From JAVBLQ01 sp031553435 (lineage in GTDB: Bacteria > Bacteroidota > Bacteroidia > Bacteroidales > Azobacteroidaceae): a stretch of DNA of 13,261 bases. The DNA lies in contig JAVBLQ010000093.1 in assembly GCA_031553435.1 (NCBI GenBank), forward strand, positions 1 to 13,261. Reading direction: 5' to 3'. Both the position numbers and the translations under genes were made by a program. This document shows positions 6,825-13,261 of this stretch, in pieces; the first letter of the stretch is position 1, and each line of letters starts with the position of its first letter. The notes beneath the pieces are model-generated. The model was not told the origin of the DNA and did no database searches. It worked only from the letters and a program-made list of their open reading frames with translations.

Positions 6825-8822
6825 ATGGTAGATATAGATAATCCCGAACTACAGTATGCCTGGCAATTGATCTCGCATACCCGTCAATCCGTTTTTCTCA
6901 CAGGAAAAGCCGGAACAGGGAAATCTACATTCCTGAAATATATCTGCCAGAACACAAAAAAGAAACATATCGTCGTTGCTCCTACAGGAATTGCCGCCAT
7001 TAATGCCGAAGGAGTAACACTGCATTCGTTTTTCAAACTGCCTTTCCGTCCGATGCTACCGGATGACCCGGATCTCAGTTTACAAAAAGGCCGGATATTC
7101 GAATTTTTCAAATATAGGAAAGAACACGTAAAAATCATCAAAGAAGTCGAATTGATCATTATTGACGAGATTTCGATGGTCAGGGCAGATACAATCGATT
7201 GCATCGATCGCATTCTCCGTGTTTTTTCCGGAAATATGCGTTTACCTTTTGGAGGAAAACAAATCTTATTCGTCGGAGATATTTTTCAGTTGGAGCCAGT
7301 GGTTCCCTCTGATCAGAAGGAAATTATCAATCTTTTCTATCCTTCTCCCTTTTTCTTTTCCGCTCGTGTTTTTAGGGAAATCAATTTGATTCCCATCGAA
7401 CTGACCAAAGTTTATCGTCAAAAAGATCAGAAATTTATCGACATTTTAGACAAAATAAGAAGTAATACGGCTACGGCCGGCGAACTTCAGGTACTTAACG
7501 GCAGATACAATCCCACCTTCAATCCTCCGGCCGATGATATTTACATCACATTGGCAACCAAACGAGACAATGTTGATTTTATCAATGAAAAAAAATTGTC
7601 GGAAATCAACGAACCTGAATTTATCAGTGAAGGTGTTATTGAAGGCGATTTTCCGGATTCTCTTTTACCCACAGCCAAAGATCTTGTATTAAAATTAGGA
7701 GCTCAGATTATTTTTCTTCGTAATGACCATAAACGGCGTTGGGTAAATGGCACTATCGGTATTATTTCCGAAATAAGAGATACGGGTGAAATATTTGCAT
7801 TATTGGATAATAATCAGGAAGTTTTAATCGAACGAGACAGTTGGCGCAATCGCCGTTACAAATACAACGAAGAAGAGAAAAAAATTGAAGAAGAAATCAT
7901 TGGTGAATTTACACAACTGCCGATCAAACTGGCATGGGCGATTACCGTTCACAAAAGTCAGGGCTTGACTTTTTCCCGAGTCATTGTTGATTTTAGCGGA
8001 GGAGTTTTTGCCGGAGGGCAGGCATACGTTGCACTCAGCCGTTGTACTTCTTTGGAAGGAATGGTGTTGAAAAAACAAATCACACGTTCCGATATATTTA
8101 TCCGTCCGGAAATTGTAGAATTCAGCAGGAACTTTAACAATCAGAAATTAATCAGCAAAAGTCTGAAAGAAGCGGATGCCGATTTGTTATATATCCAGAC
8201 TATCAATGATTTTAATAAAGGTGATTTCGATTCATTTATCGATCATTTTTTCAAAGCCATTCATGCCCGGTATGACATTGAGAAACCTTTAAATAAAAGG
8301 TATATCAGAAAAAAATTAAACGAAATTAATCAACTAAAACAAGAAAAAGATCGTTTAAAAGAAAGGTTACATACCCAAAATGAGACATTGAAAGAATATG
8401 CCAATGAATATTATCTGATGGGTAACGAATGTATCACCAAAGCAAGAGATCCGCGCGCCGCGATAGCTAATTTCAACAAGGCCGTCAAACTTTATCCGGA
8501 ATTCCTGGATGCCTGGATTCGCAAAGGAATTACACTGCACGATACTAAAAATTATTTTGAAGCAGAAATTTGTTTCAATAAAGCCATTGAGATTTCCCCC
8601 GTTTCCTTCAAATCTTTTTATAACAGAGGAAAAAACAGAATGGCAATGAAAGACTACGAAGGCGCTGTTTCCGATTTCGACAAAGCTATCGGAATAAAAC
8701 CTAATCACGTCAGAACCTTAAATTATCTTGGAGATGCCTACGAAAAGTTAGGAAATGTGAATCTGGCCTCCAAATACTGGGGCTTGGCACAGGATTTGAG
8801 CGAAGAGTCAGAAGATAGTTGA
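6825..8822 (+). CDS. PIF1/RecD-like helicase with C-terminal TPR domain
   Basis: A 665-residue protein with a superfamily 1B helicase domain. Walker A is GKAGTGKST (27-35), motif Ia APTGIAAIN (52-60), Walker B IIIDEIS (111-117), motif III GGKQILFVGDIFQLEPV (143-159), and the Y-R-Q motif is at 197-199. The C-terminal core carries WAITVHKSQGLTF (371-383) and YVALSRCTSLEG (401-412). These are the signatures of PIF1/RecD2-type 5'-3' DNA helicases. Residues about 490-525 form a charged coiled coil, and 524-657 hold about three or four tetratricopeptide repeats (for example AIANFNKAVKLYPEFLDAW, AVSDFDKAIGIKPNHV), which normally bind proteins. The likely role is in genome maintenance, with the TPR part recruiting a partner; the partner is unknown. 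The ATG has little Shine-Dalgarno sequence, as is usual in this phylum. The following gene starts 23 bases after the stop and is probably in the same transcript. Confidence 0.9.
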   Translation: MVDIDNPELQYAWQLISHTRQSVFLTGKAGTGKSTFLKYICQNTKKKHIVVAPTGIAAINAEGVTLHSFFKLPFRPMLPDDPDLSLQKGRIFEFFKYRKEHVKIIKEVELIIIDEISMVRADTIDCIDRILRVFSGNMRLPFGGKQILFVGDIFQLEPVVPSDQKEIINLFYPSPFFFSARVFREINLIPIELTKVYRQKDQKFIDILDKIRSNTATAGELQVLNGRYNPTFNPPADDIYITLATKRDNVDFINEKKLSEINEPEFISEGVIEGDFPDSLLPTAKDLVLKLGAQIIFLRNDHKRRWVNGTIGIISEIRDTGEIFALLDNNQEVLIERDSWRNRRYKYNEEEKKIEEEIIGEFTQLPIKLAWAITVHKSQGLTFSRVIVDFSGGVFAGGQAYVALSRCTSLEGMVLKKQITRSDIFIRPEIVEFSRNFNNQKLISKSLKEADADLLYIQTINDFNKGDFDSFIDHFFKAIHARYDIEKPLNKRYIRKKLNEINQLKQEKDRLKERLHTQNETLKEYANEYYLMGNECITKARDPRAAIANFNKAVKLYPEFLDAWIRKGITLHDTKNYFEAEICFNKAIEISPVSFKSFYNRGKNRMAMKDYEGAVSDFDKAIGIKPNHVRTLNYLGDAYEKLGNVNLASKYWGLAQDLSEESEDS

Positions 8823-8848
8823 GAATTGAAAATTGAAAATTGAAAATG
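8821..8848 (+). repeat. Heptamer array spanning stop codon to start codon
   Basis: Four 7-base words, GAGAATT, GAAAATT, GAAAATT and GAAAATG, run without a break from the last two bases of the helicase TGA to the G of the AsmA-like ATG. The whole helicase/AsmA spacer is therefore the array. It leaves no ordinary Shine-Dalgarno sequence. It also creates the in-frame TTG at 8840, six bases before the real ATG. Confidence 0.75.
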
Positions 8849-11530
8849 AAAAAAGTATTAATTATTATCGGAATCTCATTGGCAGTAATATTAGGATTGC
8901 TATTCGTTATTCCTTTCGCTTTTCAGGGAAAAATCAAAGACATTGTGGTAAAAGAAGCCAATAAAATGTTGAATGCGAAAATCAACATCGGCGATGTTTC
9001 TTTAAGTCTGTTCAAAAATTTCCCGAATGCTACAATATCTGTTAAAGACCTCACGCTTGCCGGAGTTGATGTTTTTGAAAACGATACCTTACTCGCATCT
9101 AAAGACATTTCGCTCACTGTCAATGTGATGAGCTTGTTCGGAGACAGCGGGTACGATATCAAAAAAATAGATATCAGTGACACAAAAATTCATGCGATTG
9201 TCCTGAAAGACGGTAAAGCCAACTGGGATATCATGAAAGCCGAAGAGTCGAAAGAAGAAACTCCGGGTGAAGAAGAAAGTTCCGATTTCAGACTGAAACT
9301 GCAAAAGATCGATCTGAAAAATGTGGATGTACTATACGAAGATGCACTGTCAGACATGTCAGTCGATATCAAGAATTTCAACGGAACACTCAAAGGAGAT
9401 ATGACAGCCGATCAAACCAATATTTCGACTGTTTCGAATGTAGAAAAAGTGACATTCGTCATGTCTAAAATTCCTTATCTGAATAAAGTCAACTTAACAG
9501 CAGATATGAATGTAAATGCCGACTTTATCAATCAGAAATATGATTTCCATCAATCTAATTTCACATTGAATGCCATCAAAGGAACAATCGACGGATGGAT
9601 CAGCATGCCCGATTCTCTGACCACAGCCATGGATGTGAAAATCGATGCTCCGGATGTACAATTCAAAGACATTCTTTCTTTGATCCCAGCCGTTTATTCC
9701 AATGAGTTCAAAGATTTGAAAGCTGACGGAAAAGTTACATTGAAAGCAACTGCTAAAGGTGAAATGAAAGGAAAATCTTATCCTGCATTCGATTTATTAT
9801 TGGATGTCGACAATGGAAAATTCCAATACCCGTCATTGCCGAAATCACTGAATGATATTTTTGTTAAAGCGCATATTTCAAGCCCCGGAGGCGATCTGGA
9901 TAAAACATTGATCGATATCAGTAAATTTCATTTCAATCTGGGAGGAAACCCGTTTGACGTAGCGCTCAAAGTCAGCCATCCGATGACAGATCCCAACCTG
10001 GATCTCAAAGCCAATGGAAAACTGAACCTGGCAATGGTGAAAGAAGTGTATCCTTTGGAAAAAGGTACGGATCTCAATGGCGAATTAGATGCCAATGTTT
10101 CTTTTGCAGGAGCCATGTCGAGCATTGAAAACGGAGCTTATGATAAATTCAGCGCCGCCGGAAATCTTCTCCTTAAAAATATGAAATATCAATCTCCGGA
10201 TATGCCCGAAGTGTTGATCAATTCAGCCGCATTTACCTTCAATCCGAGATATGCCGAATTAGGAAAATCGGATATAAAAATCGGGAAAAACGATATTTCG
10301 GCCAGCGGAAAACTGGAAAACTATATTCCTTATATAATGAAGGATCAAACCATCAGAGGAAATCTGGATATTACTTCCAATTATTTGAATCTGAATGATT
10401 TTATGAAAGAATCAGCAACTGCTTCATCATCAGAATCAAGTAGCTCTGAAATGCTTGCCTTTGAAATTCCGAAAAATATCGATTTCAACATGAATGCCCG
10501 TTTGAATCAGGTTGTTTATGATAAAATTGAAATGAAAAACATGACCGGAAATATCACTGTCAAAGACGGAAAAGCTGAAATGAAGAATCTTTCAATGAAC
10601 GCTTTAGGAGGAGATATGAAATTGAACGGATATTACAGCACCGCAAAAAATCCGAAACAACCGGAAGTCAACTTCGGAATGGATCTGAAAAACGTAAGTT
10701 TTGCCCAAACATTCAAAGCCTTTGATTTCGTTCAGAAATTAGCCCCGATATTCGAAAATATGATGGGAAATTATTCGGTCAACATGAATTTGACAACTTC
10801 ATTGGCACAAGATATGACTCCGATCATTGCAGGCTTGACCAGTAGTGGTTTGTTAACATCCAACGATGTCAGCGTAAGTGATGTTCCGGCATTGACAGCG
10901 CTTGCTTCGGCATTGAAAAATGACGATTTGAAGAAAATCAGCGTAAAAGATTTGAAAATACCTTTCTCAATCAACGATGGACGTGTGAAAACACAGCCGT
11001 TCGATATTAATGTTGGTGCAACTAAAATGAACCTTACAGGAAGCACCGGTTTGGACCAAACAATCGATTATGTTGCTAAAATCGCTTTGCCAAGCAGTTT
11101 AACCAAAGGAACTCTCAGTAATGTCAATGTGAAAATAGGAGGAACATTCTCTTCTCCCAAAATATCATTGGATACAAAAGACCTGGCAACACAAGCGATT
11201 AGCGCCGTTGCCGGAAGTGTACTCAAAGGTAAAGACGGCCAACCTGTAGATGTCAATGCTGAAATCGACAAACAAGCAGATGCAATTCGCACTCAAGCCA
11301 AATCAGCGGGAGATAAATTAATTCAGGAAGCTGAAAAACAAGGTCAGGCCTTAATCGATCAAGCCAACAAAACTTCGAATCCGATTGCAAAAATTGCTGC
11401 CGTAAAAGCTGCGGAAGCTGCTGCCAAAAAGGCTAAAGATGAAGCCCAGAAACAAGCGGATAAATTGAACGCTGAAGCTGAAAAACAGATTCAGAGTTTG
11501 ACGAGTTCGGCGAAGAAGGTAACACAATAA
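8846..11530 (+). CDS. AsmA-like envelope protein with Lys/Ala-rich helical tail
   Basis: An 894-residue protein from the ATG at 8846. The TTG at 8840 is in frame but lies inside a repeat, and the ATG gives the better MKKVLIII signal-anchor. A membrane segment at 4-26 is followed by a large beta-rich periplasmic region. Near the N terminus are the AsmA-type features ANKMLNAKINIGDVSLSLF and FPNATISVKDLTLAG, and GKANWDI at 123-129, a hallmark of AsmA-family proteins. A serine-rich linker at about 522-538 separates the two halves. The last 90 residues or so (about 803-894) are helical and rich in K, A, E and Q. AsmA/TamB/YhdP relatives are anchored in the inner membrane, reach across the periplasm and are implicated in phospholipid transport to the outer membrane. 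The role here is inferred from the family. It is probably co-transcribed with the helicase. Confidence 0.85.
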   Translation: MKKVLIIIGISLAVILGLLFVIPFAFQGKIKDIVVKEANKMLNAKINIGDVSLSLFKNFPNATISVKDLTLAGVDVFENDTLLASKDISLTVNVMSLFGDSGYDIKKIDISDTKIHAIVLKDGKANWDIMKAEESKEETPGEEESSDFRLKLQKIDLKNVDVLYEDALSDMSVDIKNFNGTLKGDMTADQTNISTVSNVEKVTFVMSKIPYLNKVNLTADMNVNADFINQKYDFHQSNFTLNAIKGTIDGWISMPDSLTTAMDVKIDAPDVQFKDILSLIPAVYSNEFKDLKADGKVTLKATAKGEMKGKSYPAFDLLLDVDNGKFQYPSLPKSLNDIFVKAHISSPGGDLDKTLIDISKFHFNLGGNPFDVALKVSHPMTDPNLDLKANGKLNLAMVKEVYPLEKGTDLNGELDANVSFAGAMSSIENGAYDKFSAAGNLLLKNMKYQSPDMPEVLINSAAFTFNPRYAELGKSDIKIGKNDISASGKLENYIPYIMKDQTIRGNLDITSNYLNLNDFMKESATASSSESSSSEMLAFEIPKNIDFNMNARLNQVVYDKIEMKNMTGNITVKDGKAEMKNLSMNALGGDMKLNGYYSTAKNPKQPEVNFGMDLKNVSFAQTFKAFDFVQKLAPIFENMMGNYSVNMNLTTSLAQDMTPIIAGLTSSGLLTSNDVSVSDVPALTALASALKNDDLKKISVKDLKIPFSINDGRVKTQPFDINVGATKMNLTGSTGLDQTIDYVAKIALPSSLTKGTLSNVNVKIGGTFSSPKISLDTKDLATQAISAVAGSVLKGKDGQPVDVNAEIDKQADAIRTQAKSAGDKLIQEAEKQGQALIDQANKTSNPIAKIAAVKAAEAAAKKAKDEAQKQADKLNAEAEKQIQSLTSSAKKVTQ

Positions 11531-11534
11531 ATAA

Positions 11535-11604
11535 GATAAAAGATAAAAACTAAAAGTGAAGTTTACACAAAAAACTTTTCACTTTTAGTTTTTATCTCTT
11601 CACT
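11535..11604. repeat. Heptamer-phased inverted word array between convergent genes
   Basis: Ten 7-base words run in one phase. GATAAAA (11535, 11542), ACTAAAA (11549) and GTGAAGT (11556) are mirrored by TTTCACT (11577), TTTAGTT (11584) and TTTATCT (11591), then CTTCACT (11598). The words ACTAAxA and GTGAAG are shared with the array upstream of serS. The right end runs into the coding sequence of the minus-strand transporter. Confidence 0.7.
11541..11597. terminator. Bidirectional hairpin between AsmA-like gene and convergent MFS
   Basis: Bases 11541-11560 and 11578-11597 are perfect 20-bp reverse complements around a 17-base loop. The stem is AT-rich and lacks a proper T-tract outside it, but it sits 10 bases after the AsmA-like stop. 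It contains the stop codon of the minus-strand gene (11592-11594) in its right arm. A shared transcription end or mRNA-stabilising hairpin is the simplest reading. Confidence 0.5.
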
Positions 11605-12956
11605 CTAAAAGACGACGCATACGTCCCAACCAAACACAACACCGCACATATCCCGAAAGTAATATGCAAACTCCTCATAAACTGAGGATAAACTTCCGGT
11701 GTAATCAGATTATTTCCTACTTGTAAAGCCATGGCCATCATTGCGATACCCATACTGAAAGCCTGACCGGTCAAACGCATAGTGCCCGTTGTGGCAGAAG
11801 CCTGACTGTAATATTTTTTTTCGACAGAACTCATAATCACATTCGTATTAGGAGAGGAGAAAAGTCCGAATCCAAAGCCCAACATTGCCAGCAAGATAAT
11901 AATAATGAACATCGGAGTGCTTATCGTGATAAAAGATAAACCGCCCAAGCCAAAGACAATAATTCCCATTCCCGTGGTTGCCAGAGCAGATGCGGAAATC
12001 CGGTCGGAAATCCGTCCGGCATACAACGACACAACAGATTGAATACATGCCTGAACGATCAGGATAAAACCTGCATGTTGAGCGTCAAACCCTCTTACAT
12101 ATTGCAAATACAAGCTCATCATAAATGCTACCGCTGATGTTGCAGCATAGTTGATCAACGCGGAAAAAGAAGACAACCCGAATACTTTATTTCCTGAAAA
12201 AATCTTTACATCGAAAACCGGATAAATACATTTTTGTTCATATAAAACAAAGAATATAAAGGCAATGATTCCAATTCCGATCCAGGTAAATCCTGCAACT
12301 CCAGGTAATTCCGAAAAACCGAAAATCAATCCGAAAAGTCCCAAAGCATAAATAATAGCTCCGGTAATGTCGAATTTTTCACCCTTCGACTCGATCCATT
12401 CTCCTTTAAGAAAAGAAAAAGAACACACCACAACAACCACACCGATAGCAGAGCAAACGTAGAAAAGACTTTGCCAACCCCAGTAATGTGTTAGCAATCC
12501 TCCGAGGAAAGGACCGGAAGCCAATGCAAAATAAACAACCGAAGTATTGATTCCCAATACTTTACCCCGTTCGCTTTGAGGAAATATAGAAGTCAGGATG
12601 GCAATATTGGTTCCAAACATCATTGCGCTTCCCAGTCCGGAAACAAATCGTAAGATGATCAATTGTATTCCCGACGTGGCCAAACCGCATAAAAAAGTGC
12701 AAACGGAAAATAAGCCGACTCCTGTAATAAACATCTTTTTTCGCCCGATCAGATCCGCCAATCTTGCGAAAGGCACCTGAAAAATGGCTGTAGAAATCAG
12801 ATATGCAGTGGCCATCCAACCTAATGTAATAGCTTTCATGGAAAATTCCTTGCTGATTTGCGGCAAAGCCAGATTAAGCGCTGACCCCATGAACGGAACA
12901 AGAAATGCCGACAGGCAAAGAACAAAGAGAGCCGAATTATTATTTTTTTGAGTCAT
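11592..12956 (-). CDS. DHA2-type MFS drug efflux transporter
   Basis: A 454-residue membrane protein with about 14 hydrophobic segments, the usual number for the DHA2 (EmrB/QacA-like) group. Motifs are LNLALPQIS (27-35) at the end of the first helix, ARLADLIGRK (64-73) as the MFS loop motif A, LRFVSGLGSA (102-111) as motif B with R103, and ASGPFLGG (146-153) as the antiporter motif C. Motif C points to proton-driven export rather than uptake. Likely substrates are drugs, dyes, bile-type amphiphiles or metabolites; none can be named. It is convergent with the AsmA-like gene, with only 61 bases between stop codons, and has its own promoter. No regulator gene is seen in the window, although one could lie beyond the right edge. 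The last codons fall within a repeat array, so the tail S-F-R-V-K-R may vary between strains. Confidence 0.87.
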   Translation of the reverse strand: MTQKNNNSALFVLCLSAFLVPFMGSALNLALPQISKEFSMKAITLGWMATAYLISTAIFQVPFARLADLIGRKKMFITGVGLFSVCTFLCGLATSGIQLIILRFVSGLGSAMMFGTNIAILTSIFPQSERGKVLGINTSVVYFALASGPFLGGLLTHYWGWQSLFYVCSAIGVVVVVCSFSFLKGEWIESKGEKFDITGAIIYALGLFGLIFGFSELPGVAGFTWIGIGIIAFIFFVLYEQKCIYPVFDVKIFSGNKVFGLSSFSALINYAATSAVAFMMSLYLQYVRGFDAQHAGFILIVQACIQSVVSLYAGRISDRISASALATTGMGIIVFGLGGLSFITISTPMFIIIILLAMLGFGFGLFSSPNTNVIMSSVEKKYYSQASATTGTMRLTGQAFSMGIAMMAMALQVGNNLITPEVYPQFMRSLHITFGICAVLCLVGTYASSFRVKR

Positions 12957-12976
12957 ATTTGTTTGATTTGGTAGTA

Positions 12977-12984
12977 CAAAAATA
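12977..12984 (-). promoter_or_regulatory. Bacteroidota -7 promoter box for the efflux MFS
   Basis: Read on the minus strand, these bases are TATTTTTG, an exact match to TAnnTTTG. The box lies 20 bases upstream of the ATG, giving a short leader of about 14 bases. No clear TTTG -33 element is found at 19-21 bases. Confidence 0.5.
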
Positions 12985-13107
12985 CATTAAAATTTAGTTG
13001 CTTTGATAATGAAAAATTGGGGAAATAGATATAGTGATGGAAATTATTTTATAATAAACACTTACAATTTTTCAACAAAACCATTGCTTTATCAGTTATA
13101 TGTGCAA

Positions 13108-13211
13108 AGTTACAGGTTACGAGTTGCAAGAGAAGATTTTATTAATCCGTAACCTGTTGTAACTCGTAACCAGTAACTTGTAACTCGTAACTTGTAACCC
13201 GTAACTCGTAA
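13108..13211. repeat. GTAACYN heptamer array with inverted upstream units
   Basis: From 13149, eight 7-base units of the form GTAACnn (mainly GTAACYN) run head to tail with one 3-base interruption (13156-13158). They end at a partial GTAA at 13208-13211 followed by a T-run. Three units in the opposite sense lie at 13108-13128 (AGTTACA, GGTTACG, AGTTGCA), so the whole can fold into a long imperfect hairpin. The rest of the gene-free stretch 12957-13261 holds the efflux promoter, an AT-rich segment with no feature I can name (about 12990-13107), and an unresolved tail (13212-13261). Confidence 0.75.
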
Positions 13212-13261
13212 TTTTTTCAATCCATCATTATTATGCACAAAACTAGCATCAAACTCAAGTT

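Noticed and set aside
8840..8845. TTG start adding two residues to the AsmA-like protein
   Set aside because: The TTG is created by the ATTGAAA repeat, and the ATG six bases later gives a normal MKKVLIII signal-anchor start.
13149..13211. Possible CRISPR array
   Set aside because: The units are only 7 bases and touch each other; there are no 25-40 base repeats with unique spacers and no cas genes.
13233..13261. An ATG followed by nine open codons at the right edge, possibly the start of another gene
   Set aside because: Too short to judge; a TAnnTTTG match on the opposite strand (13238-13245) overlaps it, so direction is undecided.

Overview
The window looks like a chromosomal piece of an AT-rich member of the Bacteroidota, probably Bacteroidales. 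The reasons are the relaxed lipoprotein boxes ending in F-S-C, weak Shine-Dalgarno sequences, -7 boxes of the Bacteroides type (TAnnTTTG), a seryl-tRNA synthetase beginning MLTLKVITENPEE, and a helicase-TPR fusion of a kind common in that phylum. Genus cannot be fixed from the sequence alone.

Layout. Positions 2-1207 are the 3' part of a sialate O-acetylesterase-like SGNH esterase. A small antitoxin-like protein follows (1319-1600) with no toxin behind it, then a hairpin terminator. Next are two tandem paralogous lipoproteins (1709-2836 and 2951-4063) with a predicted beta-propeller fold resembling DUF4185/DUF5005. An FHS-type sugar MFS transporter (4074-5231) starts 10 bases after the second. 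These genes read as a carbohydrate-scavenging block: surface or periplasmic deacetylation, a lipid-anchored hydrolase-like pair, and inner-membrane uptake. No SusC/SusD pair is visible. The sugar is unknown.

The second half is mostly housekeeping: serS (5468-6736), a PIF1/RecD-like helicase with a C-terminal TPR domain (6825-8822), and an AsmA-like envelope protein (8846-11530) probably co-transcribed with the helicase. A convergent DHA2-type drug-efflux MFS lies on the minus strand (11592-12956).

The most unusual signal lies between the genes. Six intergenic gaps hold short DNA 'words' laid end to end in strict 7-base or 8-base phase and usually arranged as inverted arrays: 2879-2934 (8), 5366-5457 (7), 6738-6817 (8), 8821-8848 (7), 11535-11604 (7) and 13108-13211 (7). 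The words differ from gap to gap, although 5366-5457 and 11535-11604 share some. One array fills the space exactly from a stop codon to the next start codon, and another forms a 20-bp hairpin containing the stop codon of the convergent gene. I know of no named Bacteroidota element that matches this.
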